Source: JBCCGL01 sp039029275
GTDB taxonomy: Bacteria > Pseudomonadota > Gammaproteobacteria > JBCCGL01
Length of the DNA: 64,000 bases
Direction: 5' to 3'
NCBI GenBank assembly: GCA_039029275.1
Contig: JBCCGL010000008.1
Coordinates: forward strand, 186,001-250,000
Shown: positions 35,683 through 44,339 of the stretch, in pieces
Numbering within the stretch: the stretch's first letter is position 1
Layout: each line of letters begins with the position of its first letter
Notes under the pieces: generated by a model
What the model was told of the DNA's origin: nothing
The model's database searches: none
What the model saw: only the letters and a program-made list of their open reading frames with translations
Program-made: the position numbers and the translations under genes

Positions 35683-35771
35683 GCAGCTGCCAGAGTAGCC
35701 CAATGGGATGGATTCGAAATCCGGTGTACCCTCGCGGGTACCGTGAGTTCAAATCCCACCCCTCTCCGCCA
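35683..35771 (+). pseudogene. Degenerate tRNA-Ser(CGA), 5' acceptor strand missing
   Basis: From about 35689 the sequence follows a tRNA-Ser(CGA): D-arm GCCAGAGTAGCCCAATGGG, anticodon arm GGATTCGAAATCC, long variable arm TACCCTCGCGGGTA, T-loop TTCAAAT and the 3' end CCTCTCCGCCA. The seven bases where the 5' acceptor strand GGAGAGG should be are unrelated (GCGCAGC), the T-stem has an A-C mismatch, and one extra C precedes the 3' acceptor strand. It therefore cannot fold into a working tRNA. A 3' tRNA remnant is the usual trace of integration or excision at a tRNA gene. Confidence 0.8.
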
Positions 35772-35772
35772 A

Positions 35773-35985
35773 TCACAAATAAGCTTGCGCCCGCTTGATG
35801 ATCTTGTTGCAGTCAAAACCGCCGTCGACGGGAAATGTCGCGCCTGTCACGTAGCTGGATTGTGGAAAAACGAAAACCATGGCGGCGTTGCCACGTCTTC
35901 AGGTGTTCCGTAGCGGTTCATCGGAATGCCCGCGAGGTATGCGCGCCGCGTCTGTCTTCTGCCGCGCCCGAATACTGTCAGATCG
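35773..35985 (-). pseudogene. Frameshifted C-terminal fragment of an SDR dehydrogenase
   Basis: On the minus strand, two frames together encode the C-terminal end of a classical short-chain dehydrogenase: RAYLAGIPMNRYGTPEDVA in one frame, then AMVFVFPQSSYVTGATFPVDGG and FDCNKIIKRAQAYL in another, ending at a TGA two bases from the degenerate tRNA. The frame change lies near 35880-35890. The catalytic and NAD-binding parts are absent upstream. The remaining 35986-36143 shows no recognisable gene. Confidence 0.82.
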
Positions 35986-36143
35986 ACAAGCACCGAGAAT
36001 CATTCCAGGTTTGCGAGATCACCGCAGAATCAATTCGCGCCAGATCGTAACCTGAGCCGATAAGGAAGGGAGTCTATCCACAAGCGGAAGCGGTCGCCTG
36101 GCCGAGTGGGTCGAAAGCGTTGACCGAAATGCAGTCCTTCGCC

Positions 36144-36851
36144 TCAATTATTGGTGAGCGAAGACAACAAGCTCAATGCCTGTCTTTCGCAACCATTGTT
36201 CGACATCCATACGACACGCTCAAGCGGCTTGGAAATACTCGACGGGATCATCAAAAGCGTAAAGCGGTGAATATGCCGCGATAATTCGACCTCGATCTGG
36301 TACTCGTCGCCCTGAATGATTGGCAGAGCCTGCGGCCACGGTTGACGCTTTTTTTTGCTTGCCCACGTTATCGATGCGCGCTCACCGCTCGGCGAGTGAC
36401 TTATGTCTATTTTCATTCCCTTGACGGGATTAGGCCACCAGAAATTGGGCGAAGACTGATCTGTTAGACAGACGTTGCCGCTGCTGTCGACAGGTACACT
36501 CTGTGCGTGCGCGTTCGGCGCGCCGCCACCGCGATAAACGGCAAGCGCAGAATCGCTGGTGCTCGAAGACTTTAGCAGCCGCGAAATTGCATCGAGCAAC
36601 TTGCTATCACCGATATTCTGTCCTCGGTCCAACAGATTTTTCTGGGCACCCTCAATGGTGATGACCTCACCGCTGGCCGACAGCAGTTTGACCGACTGTC
36701 CTTCGGAAAGATCTAGGGACTGATCCGCCTTTACAGTGTCGCCGGGATTCAGTGATTCAACGTTGGAACTGATGATCACAAATTGATTCGCAGCGAACGT
36801 GTGCAGCGGAACAAGAATCAGAATCAAAAAACTCGCAATTCGTTTGTTCAT
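36144..36851 (-). CDS. FecR-like periplasmic protein, unknown function
   Basis: A 235-residue protein with a clear Sec signal peptide (MNKRIASFLILILVPLHTFA). The following 60 residues (VESLNPGDTVKADQSLDLSEGQSVKLLSASGEVITIEG) resemble the beta-rich FecR domain that often accompanies CHASE2-adenylate cyclases. The C-terminal half is not recognised; it has two cysteines (NVCLTD and NGCERQ) that may form a disulfide. The ATG overlaps the stop of the CHASE2-cyclase gene by 4 bases, so the two proteins are made together and probably work together. Confidence 0.75.
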   Translation of the reverse strand: MNKRIASFLILILVPLHTFAANQFVIISSNVESLNPGDTVKADQSLDLSEGQSVKLLSASGEVITIEGAQKNLLDRGQNIGDSKLLDAISRLLKSSSTSDSALAVYRGGGAPNAHAQSVPVDSSGNVCLTDQSSPNFWWPNPVKGMKIDISHSPSGERASITWASKKKRQPWPQALPIIQGDEYQIEVELSRHIHRFTLLMIPSSISKPLERVVWMSNNGCERQALSLLSSLTNN

Positions 36852-38815
36852 TTTTCACTCATCACTATGGTGTCACCGCTCTCGCCTTGCGCAAGGCGTC
36901 GCATGTGATATGCGACCAGCGGATCGTTAGGAAAGGATTGATTCAAGGCGGTAAACATTGCTTCGCAATCCCTCTCGTTGGACGCCAGCCTGGCGTACGC
37001 TTCTTCATAACCTCGCAGTCCAGTGGACGCCGTTTCATCCGGTTTTTGAGGTTCAAACGTCATAATACTCTCGGTTTTGCCCTTTAAAACGAATTTACCG
37101 ATTGGTCGAAACTGTATATCGGGGCATTGATTCACCGTGGCCTCGCTCACGCATATCCGGGTGCCAATATATTTGTTGACCCCTTCCAATCTCGATGCGG
37201 TATTTATCGAATCACCCAGCGCCGTGTATTCCAAGCGATGGGATCCGCCGTAATTCCCCAGGATCGCCGAACCGGTATTGATGCCGATTCGTGTAACACC
37301 AAGCGTTATGCCAGCCTCACACTGTTGTCGTCTGAATTTCTCACAATAATCATCCAGCTCCAACGCAGCACGCACGGCGCGACTCGCGTGGTCGTGCTGA
37401 AAAAGCGGCGCGTTGAACATGACAAACAGCGCATCGCCCACTATCCCTGCCACCATGCCACCGTGGCGCGTGGCGATTTCGCAGGTCGCGTCGAGATAGG
37501 TGTTGATCAGATTCACGAGCTGGCCCGGTTGTAATGACTCGGTAAGCGGGGTGAAATCGGCCAGGTCAGTGAACAAAAACGTCAACTCTCGTTGCTCGCC
37601 TCCGACCACCAGCAACTCGGGATTTTCGACAAGCTGATCGACAAATTGCGGGGACAGATAGTGTGAAAAGGCCTGTTGGATAAAAACCTTTCTTTGCGTC
37701 TCCGCGCGCCACTCACGGTAGAGCGAAACGCCGCTCGCGAGTATCAACGCCAGCGATACCGTTACGGCCTCGAGCATCAGATTTTCAACGGCGTAAATCA
37801 CCACGACCACGACCCAATAAACCAGCAACGCAATGCCGCACGCCAGTACGCGGCGTCCCGTGGATGTGTTGATTGTCGCCAGCAGGAATCCGACGGCTGC
37901 CATGCAAACAACAAGGGCGAGGTTTGCCAACCAGGGTATCTGAACAATTCGCCGCCCATCGATCAACTGCTGCAGCACCTGGGCATGAATTTCCACGCCG
38001 GGTGAGTGGAGTGACCCAGGCAGCAAGCGATTCAGGGGCGTGGCGTGTTTGTCCTCAAGGCTCAGATCGGCACCTATGAGTGCTACTTTGCCCCGCAACC
38101 ACTCATCGGGCAGGTAGCTGATTGTATGAGCGGGATAAACGGCAAAGCGACGCTGATCCCGATCTCGATGTCGCTGAAAGTCGATCACAATTCTCGACTC
38201 CACCGGAAGTGCAACATCATTGGCACGCGCAATTTCAGCGGAAAACGATCTTCGTTCCGGACTGTCCGTCGAACTGACAAGGGGTGCGCTACGAACGATT
38301 CCATCCAGCTTATCGCGCAGCACGCTGGGATCACCAGTCAGTTGTCCCGCAGTAAAGTCCTTCAGATACGCGACCTGCGCATCGCTCAATCCCGCGTCGC
38401 TGTCGGGTTTGGCCAGCACCACCGGAATTGTCAGCTGTGCCAGTGATTGGCTCAACAGCTTGTCCTTGTGGGGCTCGGTGGGCTGATCGAACAGAATGTC
38501 GAGTCCTATCGAGGCAACACCTTTTTCCTCGAGTGAAGTCAACAGCGTGGCAATGAACGCGCGATCGATAGGCGAGCGGTACGAGAAATTCGACAGAGTC
38601 TCCTCGTCGATTCCTACGATGACGACGTCGCTGCTTTGCTCCATCGGATGGCCCAAATACACCAGGCGAACGTCTTTTAAAAAATTTTCCACGAGCGGCA
38701 ACACCGGCAGCCAGTGATTCGCCAGGACGACCGCGAGTGCGATCGCAATCACCCAGCCCGCCAGGCTTGATCGACCTGACGATGCGTTTGACGATTTGGT
38801 GCTCGAAATGTTCAT
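36848..38815 (-). CDS. CHASE2-domain adenylate/guanylate cyclase
   Basis: A 655-residue membrane receptor cyclase: N-terminal membrane helix, periplasmic CHASE2 sensor domain (about 45-310, with VVIVGIDEETLS and SIGLDILFDQPT), three membrane helices (about 325-400) and a C-terminal class III nucleotide cyclase domain (about 440-610). Both metal Asp residues are visible (FLFTDLADFT and GIVGDALFVMF), as is the YTALGDSINTASRLE segment, so it is likely catalytically active and probably makes cAMP. A GTG at 38827 would add 4 residues; the ATG at 38815 has GAGTGA upstream and is preferred. Confidence 0.9.
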   Translation of the reverse strand: MNISSTKSSNASSGRSSLAGWVIAIALAVVLANHWLPVLPLVENFLKDVRLVYLGHPMEQSSDVVIVGIDEETLSNFSYRSPIDRAFIATLLTSLEEKGVASIGLDILFDQPTEPHKDKLLSQSLAQLTIPVVLAKPDSDAGLSDAQVAYLKDFTAGQLTGDPSVLRDKLDGIVRSAPLVSSTDSPERRSFSAEIARANDVALPVESRIVIDFQRHRDRDQRRFAVYPAHTISYLPDEWLRGKVALIGADLSLEDKHATPLNRLLPGSLHSPGVEIHAQVLQQLIDGRRIVQIPWLANLALVVCMAAVGFLLATINTSTGRRVLACGIALLVYWVVVVVIYAVENLMLEAVTVSLALILASGVSLYREWRAETQRKVFIQQAFSHYLSPQFVDQLVENPELLVVGGEQRELTFLFTDLADFTPLTESLQPGQLVNLINTYLDATCEIATRHGGMVAGIVGDALFVMFNAPLFQHDHASRAVRAALELDDYCEKFRRQQCEAGITLGVTRIGINTGSAILGNYGGSHRLEYTALGDSINTASRLEGVNKYIGTRICVSEATVNQCPDIQFRPIGKFVLKGKTESIMTFEPQKPDETASTGLRGYEEAYARLASNERDCEAMFTALNQSFPNDPLVAYHMRRLAQGESGDTIVMSEK

Positions 38816-39082
38816 AAATGGTTTCACTCATTCGAGAATAAGTCACCTACCAGCGTTGTGTTGATCTCTTGTAACTATTTCACAAATAAACTGAGCGCTG
38901 ACCCGCGTTTACATCAATTATCGATGGCCAAGCCTAATTAACGATCCGTCGGGTGCGCACATACTTGAGATTCTGGACACCCGCCATTGATAACTCTATG
39001 CTGATTTCGCGATAGAGATTCGCTCCTCGTGTGTATTGCTCGGGGGCAAAGAGTATGAAACACAAAATGGGATGATGGATTT

Positions 39083-39871
39083 ATGTTTGCACATATACAA
39101 CGTAAGTGTCTCGACGTTCTTCTGGTCATTATTCTGAGCTGCGGATTTGGACTCAGCGCGGTAAAAGCGGCTGACGCCACCCATTTTGGCGGCGTGGAAT
39201 TGGGCTTCAGCACGTTTCGATTCGACCAAAAAATTGACCAGAAGCTGACGTTTTCAACAGCCAGCTTTACGCTGGGCTCACAGATCGATCGCTACAGCGT
39301 CATCGCCAACTATTCGCTTAGCTTTGATTCTGCCGAGGTATCCGAAGAGGATTTTACCGGGTCGGCGGATCGAGAAGATTTCGATTTAATTTTTTCGTAT
39401 CAGATCAATCCCAACTTCAGCGCGTTTATTGGCTACAAACAGGGGGAGACCTCGCTTGACTGGTTGAGTCGCGAAGACGAAGACGACGGACCGACTCAGA
39501 AAGAGTCATACAAACAGGACGGTGGGTTTATCGGGATCAGCGGCAGTTGGCCAATTGAGGGTGCCGGGCGAATATCGGCCTCCCTGGCCTACGCTGATCT
39601 GGATAGTGACAATACGTTTGTGAGTGACGGTGACGGCGCCGATGAGGGAGAACCGCCCGAATTCGACGACATATCAGGCAAAACCCGTGGAAGCACGACG
39701 GGTTATTCATACAGCCTTACATGGACTCTGCCTCTGAGGGGAAGCTGGCTATTTCGCACCAAGCTTCGACTCAATCGCTACGAGCAGGACATTGAATTCC
39801 AGGGCGTGAAATTTTCAAACATCGATGAGAGCACCACGACGCTTCTGGTCGGATTGGTGAACGCGTTCTAG
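39083..39871 (+). CDS. Predicted outer-membrane beta-barrel protein
   Basis: A 262-residue protein with a signal peptide (cleavage near VKA-ADA, about residue 29), alternating hydrophobic/polar strands rich in aromatic and Ser/Thr residues, and a C-terminal Phe (VGLVNAF), the typical outer-membrane insertion signal. Acidic loops, for example at 135-145 and 175-200, are likely extracellular. No named porin family is recognised. It is divergent from the CHASE2-cyclase gene, and its stop overlaps that of the convergent caspase-like gene by 4 bases, which places it in the same module. Confidence 0.75.
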   Translation: MFAHIQRKCLDVLLVIILSCGFGLSAVKAADATHFGGVELGFSTFRFDQKIDQKLTFSTASFTLGSQIDRYSVIANYSLSFDSAEVSEEDFTGSADREDFDLIFSYQINPNFSAFIGYKQGETSLDWLSREDEDDGPTQKESYKQDGGFIGISGSWPIEGAGRISASLAYADLDSDNTFVSDGDGADEGEPPEFDDISGKTRGSTTGYSYSLTWTLPLRGSWLFRTKLRLNRYEQDIEFQGVKFSNIDESTTTLLVGLVNAF

Positions 39872-40677
39872 AAGGACACGATATCTTTGATTTTCGTGTT
39901 GAGCGGAGGGCCAAAATAGAACGTATGGGTCAACGAAGAGTGCTCCCATGGCACTTGGCGATTGCCGCTCGCCGCAAGAACGTCGCGGCGTACTTTCTTG
40001 AACAAATCTTCGGCCGGAATCGCTTCCTCGATATATTTAAGAATCGCGCCGGTGTAGAGACCGTTACGGCCGCTGCCGTCTGATGAAACACTGCCGGGTT
40101 CGGTGGCATAGGCGATCAGTGTGTTGGGAGGTGAAGACGCCGAGGCCAAACCCCCGGCAAGATCGGCAAGGTCAGAGGAACTCAAGTCCCCAAATGGATT
40201 GTCGCGGCAGGCGTCGAGCACAATGATGTTTTGCTGAGATGGCGACTCTCGAATCAGGAAAAGCAACTTGTCCAGTGACAGAGATTCAGATTCAAGCGTG
40301 TCGACCGAATCAAATTCGACACCAACGGGCAACAGGTAATTTGTACTGTCGACCTGCACCGCGTGCCCCGCGTAATAAAAAATCGATATTGCATTCTCAG
40401 ATTCAATGGCGCGGTAGAATTTTGCAACTGCCCGCGCAAGCCTTTTCGGATCGAGATTGGTAGCAAGAGTTACGTCATAGTTCAAATCGCGCAAGACCTC
40501 GGCGACATCGACCGCATCGTTGAGCGGATTCTTAAGCGGCGTATGCCGGTAGTCCGAATTACCGATGACCAATGCGTAGCGCGGTGCTTCTTCAGCAACA
40601 GCGAGGCCTGATATTCCCGTCAGGAGGTATAACGCGAGAATCGAAACAAGTCCTTGCGAGAGGCGAGATTTGCGCAT
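39868..40677 (-). CDS. Secreted caspase-fold (peptidase C14) protein
   Basis: A 269-residue protein with a signal peptide (about 1-29) and a p20-like caspase domain. The catalytic dyad is H105 (FYYAGHAVQ) and C157 (VLDACRDNP), each in canonical context, and RYALVIGNSDY opens the domain. It is therefore probably an active orthocaspase/metacaspase, but exported to the periplasm or held at the membrane rather than cytoplasmic. No C-terminal repeat, FGE or TPR domain is attached. The neighbours suggest a link to CHASE2/cAMP signalling. Confidence 0.9.
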   Translation of the reverse strand: MRKSRLSQGLVSILALYLLTGISGLAVAEEAPRYALVIGNSDYRHTPLKNPLNDAVDVAEVLRDLNYDVTLATNLDPKRLARAVAKFYRAIESENAISIFYYAGHAVQVDSTNYLLPVGVEFDSVDTLESESLSLDKLLFLIRESPSQQNIIVLDACRDNPFGDLSSSDLADLAGGLASASSPPNTLIAYATEPGSVSSDGSGRNGLYTGAILKYIEEAIPAEDLFKKVRRDVLAASGNRQVPWEHSSLTHTFYFGPPLNTKIKDIVSF

Positions 40678-40914
40678 TGCCCTACGATAACAAATTTCGA
40701 TAAAGAAGCGTTACAAGGCCTTCATCAGAGAGTAAACGTCGAGACCACGCAGTTGTGGTCGACTTTTAAAGGTATTACCGCGCGTTTTGAAACTGTCTGG
40801 CGATACGCCAAAACTGTTAGCGCAGAATCATCGGTCAGCATCAGCGCCATAAAATAAATGCAGGCGCGCGCAACAAAGCATCGATTGGAAACAATCTCAC
40901 CCTATTCAGGTGCT

Positions 40915-41907
40915 TCACGCCGGTTCATCAGTATCTACCGGCTCTCGATCAAACGCCCCGATCCACGCGCGTAAAATATCATCGTCGCCGTTTTGTCGGC
41001 CCCATTGCCGAATCGCGTTGCGAAGTCCAACCCTGCCGAGACGCGTAGCGGGTGTGTTGTGATCATCGGGCGAGCGTTTGGCGCGAAGCGCATCGAAGGT
41101 GTCGCGCTTTGCATCCAGATAATCTTCGACACCCCAGTCATCGATTAGCGCTTGAAACGACGCGAACGCCTGCGCGTCAAACGCTTTGTCTTCGCCCATT
41201 TTATTTGTGACCGGGCTGGCGGGGTGAATGTAACCGCAGGGGGTTAACCCGGCAGGAATCGGCGCATTCGCCGAATGGGTTCGACCCGTTCGCATCAGTT
41301 TGGGCAGCACGTGCGTGTGCGGCCCTTCGGGTGATCGCCCGTCGGTGTCCTCGCCGCCGATCTTTTGAAACACCTCGACCCGACCCAGTCGTGTCAGCGC
41401 AACCCGGTGCGGGTGAGCACTCAAAATAGCGCCCATCGCCGGGTTGCCAGCCTCGAACAGTGAGCGGCCCTCGACCGCGCGCAAGGCTTCGATCAGCGTT
41501 GAATCCATTGTGCGGATACAAAAATCAACCTGCGCTTGCCCCAGTCCCATGTCGAACAAAACGCCGCCTTCATCTTCGACGCGCAGTGCCGCATCGTCCG
41601 GGCCGAGTTCGGTCAATACGGTGCGTTTATTCATGGCCGCTGCAGTAGTCTCAAGGCACAGAGCGACAGACTGCCCCCACAGATGCGGCTTTGCGCTCAA
41701 GGTTTCGTAGGCAATCGGCTGTGCGTCTTCAAGCGCAGCCAATCTAATGCCGCCGCGATCGGTCACACACGAGAGGTCTGACGACGCGCTGGCGGGGGGA
41801 TCGCCTTCAACGTGGTGAAACTCCGCGATTGCGCCGAAACTTCCCATCGACCAACCGCTCAGTGGGTTAGACAGTTGTTCGCGTACGACATCAGTTAAAT
41901 CAGGCAT
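40915..41907 (-). CDS. Uncharacterised protein at the end of the B12 uptake operon
   Basis: A 330-residue cytoplasmic protein beginning MPDLTDVVREQLSNPLSGWSM at the ATG at 41907, which overlaps the cbiZ stop by 8 bases. The frame continues upstream to 42147 but only as cbiZ antiframe. It has no signal peptide or membrane helix; conserved-looking elements are SMGSFGAIAEFHH, a region of FDMGLGQAQVDFC and two His-rich segments (AHPHRVALTRLGR, GPHTHVLPKL). I recall a similar domain of unknown function beside cbiZ in other Proteobacteria (a DUF6925-type label), but this is from memory. Position argues for a role in corrinoid salvage. Confidence 0.8.
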   Translation of the reverse strand: MPDLTDVVREQLSNPLSGWSMGSFGAIAEFHHVEGDPPASASSDLSCVTDRGGIRLAALEDAQPIAYETLSAKPHLWGQSVALCLETTAAAMNKRTVLTELGPDDAALRVEDEGGVLFDMGLGQAQVDFCIRTMDSTLIEALRAVEGRSLFEAGNPAMGAILSAHPHRVALTRLGRVEVFQKIGGEDTDGRSPEGPHTHVLPKLMRTGRTHSANAPIPAGLTPCGYIHPASPVTNKMGEDKAFDAQAFASFQALIDDWGVEDYLDAKRDTFDALRAKRSPDDHNTPATRLGRVGLRNAIRQWGRQNGDDDILRAWIGAFDREPVDTDEPA

Positions 41908-42598
41908 GTGTGTTTCTCTCTTGTTCAGTTTTCCAGTCCTGCGCACCGGTGAGGACTGCATCGTAAACCACTCGGCCCAACGCTTCGCCAATCGCTGTGT
42001 GCAATCCGGCATAACTCGTCGACCCGACGGGGGCTGCGACGGCGACGCAATCCGTGCCAGTGCCGGTTGCACGACTGCGGGTTTGTTTATCCAACAGGGG
42101 TATGTTTGCGTCCAGAACGGCAGTGGTGCGCGCCTGTACAACGACACTCATCGCCTCAATCAGGCCTGCCTCACTCAGCCCCGTCTCGATCCACGCGGCC
42201 ACGTTGATAGTGCCGAGCTTGCTGCTGATCGACGGCTGACGACTCCCAACCCTTTCTGCGTTTGACAAGCCAACCGTGGCCACAGCGCGCGCGCAAACGT
42301 GTTCAAGGTTCACTTCGTCAGTGCAAAAATGCGTGATATTTCGTGATGTAAGAAACGCAACACTTTGATGCTCTCCGCGATTGGCCAGTTCGGTCAGGAG
42401 CCAGTCGTGCACGTCGAGGTTTTGCGGCAGGTCGGCATTGCGCACTTCACGCCAAACGATCCGCTGCGCTGTGACGATACCAGGCCGGTTGATGCTCCAG
42501 CTCAGGACTCGCATCGGCTGACCGAGGTCGAGCGTCAGCCAGGGCCGATCGAGGCTTAGCCGTTGCGCGGCCCACTCGCTGTTTTGAGCATCGGTCAC
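41900..42598 (-). CDS. cbiZ: Adenosylcobinamide amidohydrolase CbiZ
   Basis: CbiZ cleaves the aminopropanol side chain from adenosylcobinamide or pseudocobalamin to give adenosylcobyric acid, allowing imported corrinoids to be remodelled. The 232-residue product has LGTINVAAWI and the family signature GTGTDCVAVAAP followed by GLHTAIGEALGRVVYDAV. It overlaps the ABC ATPase stop by 4 bases and the downstream unknown gene by 8. The presence of a salvage enzyme in the same operon as the transporter matches known bacterial arrangements. Confidence 0.9.
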   Translation of the reverse strand: MTDAQNSEWAAQRLSLDRPWLTLDLGQPMRVLSWSINRPGIVTAQRIVWREVRNADLPQNLDVHDWLLTELANRGEHQSVAFLTSRNITHFCTDEVNLEHVCARAVATVGLSNAERVGSRQPSISSKLGTINVAAWIETGLSEAGLIEAMSVVVQARTTAVLDANIPLLDKQTRSRATGTGTDCVAVAAPVGSTSYAGLHTAIGEALGRVVYDAVLTGAQDWKTEQERNTHA

Positions 42599-43353
42599 GC
42601 AACCACCTCAAGCGGCTGAAAAACGGGGCCATCTTCGGTTTCGCGGAAAAATGCGCGAATGCTGAACACCGACTCCAGACGTTCCAATGTCAGCACTTCT
42701 TGAGGCGATCCATCCGCCACGATCTGACCTTCGCTGAGAAGAATCAGGCGGGTGCAATGGCGCGCGGCAAGACCGAGATCGTGTAATGACACGATGACAC
42801 TGCGGCCCTTGTTGGCCAGCGCCGCAAAGGTTTGCATGGTGGCGATCTGGTGCGCGGGATCGAGACCGGCGACCGGTTCGTCCGCCAGAATCAGCGGCGT
42901 GTCTTGCGCCAGCGCGCGCGCGATCAGTACGCGCGCCTGCTCGCCGCCGGAAAGGCGGGTCGCGCTTCGTGTTCGAAACTCGCCGAGATCCATCGCCTTG
43001 AGCGCTGCCTCGACATGCGCATAGTCGTCGGGTGTGGCGCGCTGACCTCCCACCATGTGCGGGATACGGCCAAGCATCACGAGGGTCTCGACCGAGACTG
43101 GCCAGGCGATTTCGCGCGATTGCGGTAACCAGGTGGATCGGCGGGCGCGTTCTGTCGCGCTCATCTGCACGAGCGAGCTGTTGCCGTGGTGCGCAATCAA
43201 GCCCTGTGCCGCGCGCATCAGGGTGGTCTTCCCGGCCCCGTTCGGGCCCAGAAGTCCGACGCATTCACCAGAACTCACGCGTAGTGATACATCGTTCAGC
43301 ACCGGGCGACCGCGCAACGCGACGCTGAGGTGTTCAATCGTCAAAAGGCTCAC
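42595..43353 (-). CDS. btuD: Cobalamin ABC transporter ATPase BtuD
   Basis: A 252-residue ABC ATPase of the FecE/BtuD type: Walker A GPNGAGKTT (about 36-44), signature RLSGGEQARVLIARA, Walker B PLILADEPVAGLD and the switch His in VIVSLHDLGLA. It would power corrinoid (or other chelate) import through the permease encoded upstream. I place the start at the GTG at 43353, which overlaps the permease stop (GTGA); the open frame extending to 43770 is antiframe of the permease. Confidence 0.93.
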   Translation of the reverse strand: MSLLTIEHLSVALRGRPVLNDVSLRVSSGECVGLLGPNGAGKTTLMRAAQGLIAHHGNSSLVQMSATERARRSTWLPQSREIAWPVSVETLVMLGRIPHMVGGQRATPDDYAHVEAALKAMDLGEFRTRSATRLSGGEQARVLIARALAQDTPLILADEPVAGLDPAHQIATMQTFAALANKGRSVIVSLHDLGLAARHCTRLILLSEGQIVADGSPQEVLTLERLESVFSIRAFFRETEDGPVFQPLEVVA

Positions 43354-44339
43354 GCGGACTGCCTCCGCGTTTTGTAGATCAGGTGTAAAAACAGCGGTGC
43401 GCCGACCAGCGCAGTGACCACACCAAGCTTTAGATCCCGCGTTGGCAGGATGACGCGCACGGCGATATCGGCCGCCAGCAGCATGATCGCGCCACCCATT
43501 GCGGACGCCCACAGTAGTTGCGAAGGGCGCGCGTCGACGAGGGGTCGAAGAATATGCGGGACGACCAGTCCAACGAATCCGATCGCGCCGGCGACTGCCG
43601 TGCCAGCACCCACAACCGTTGCGGTACCGACGATCAGAACCAAACGAACCCGCGTCAATCTTATCCCCAATGCGCTGGCGGCGTCCTCGCCGAGGGTCAG
43701 GGCATCCAGCCCCCGCCCCAATCGAAGCAGCATGGCAGCTCCCGCCAACATAAACGGAAGCGCAATCCACACGTGGGTCATTGAGCGGTCAGCGAGCGAA
43801 CCCATCATCCAGAACACAATCTCGTTGGCGGCGAAGGGATTGGGTGAGAGGTTGAGTACCAGCGACGTCAGCGCGGCGGCCAGGGCGGAAATCGCAATTC
43901 CAGCGAGAATGAGCGTGAGCGATGTGCCGCGCGGCCCGGCCAGAAGAACCACCAACACGACACCCAGAAGCGCGCCGATAAGAGCCATCGCAGGGAGGCC
44001 TAGCACGACACTCGCTGCCAGGCCGCTGTGTATTGCGATCACTGCCCCAAGCGCCGCTGAACCTGACACGCCAATAAGCCCGGGTTCTGCCAGCGGGTTG
44101 CGCAGGTAACCCTGCATCGCGGCTCCCGCCAAACCCAGACTGCCGCCAACCATCGCGGCCAGAATGGCGCGCGGCAGGCGAATTTCGCGCATAACCAGCG
44201 TGAGCGGTCCGCCGTCATCGCGCACTAAGGCGCTCAGGCTTTCGACAGGGCCAATCGCGGCGGGCCCCAAAACCAGAGCGGTGATGAACAGTGCGATCAG
44301 TACCGCGATCAGCGCTGCCGCGAGACGGTTGATTTTCAC
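43350..44339 (-). CDS. btuC: Cobalamin ABC transporter permease BtuC (FecCD family)
   Basis: An inner-membrane permease of 329 residues with about ten helices. The FecCD-family motifs LPRAILAAMVGGSLGLAGAAMQGYLRNPLAEPGLIG and GAIGFVGLVVPHILR (split across cytoplasmic loops; the latter docks the ATPase) are clear. It overlaps both neighbours by 4 bases. The siderophore and B12 permeases of this family are not separable by eye; the riboswitch and cbiZ in the operon point to corrinoids. Confidence 0.92.
   Translation of the reverse strand: MKINRLAAALIAVLIALFITALVLGPAAIGPVESLSALVRDDGGPLTLVMREIRLPRAILAAMVGGSLGLAGAAMQGYLRNPLAEPGLIGVSGSAALGAVIAIHSGLAASVVLGLPAMALIGALLGVVLVVLLAGPRGTSLTLILAGIAISALAAALTSLVLNLSPNPFAANEIVFWMMGSLADRSMTHVWIALPFMLAGAAMLLRLGRGLDALTLGEDAASALGIRLTRVRLVLIVGTATVVGAGTAVAGAIGFVGLVVPHILRPLVDARPSQLLWASAMGGAIMLLAADIAVRVILPTRDLKLGVVTALVGAPLFLHLIYKTRRQSA

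Noticed and set aside
35683..35771. A functional tRNA-Ser(CGA).
   Set aside because: No 5' acceptor strand complementary to CCTCTCC, a T-stem mismatch and an extra base near the 3' acceptor strand make folding into a working tRNA unlikely.
40915..42147. An 80-codon N-terminal extension of the unknown gene after cbiZ.
   Set aside because: The extension is the antiframe of cbiZ (arginine/proline rich) and the conserved-looking start is the ATG at 41907, which fits the overlapping operon pattern.
42595..43770. A longer ABC ATPase starting at 43770.
   Set aside because: The first 139 codons lie inside the permease gene in another frame and have shadow-like composition; the GTG at 43353 gives a normal BtuD length.
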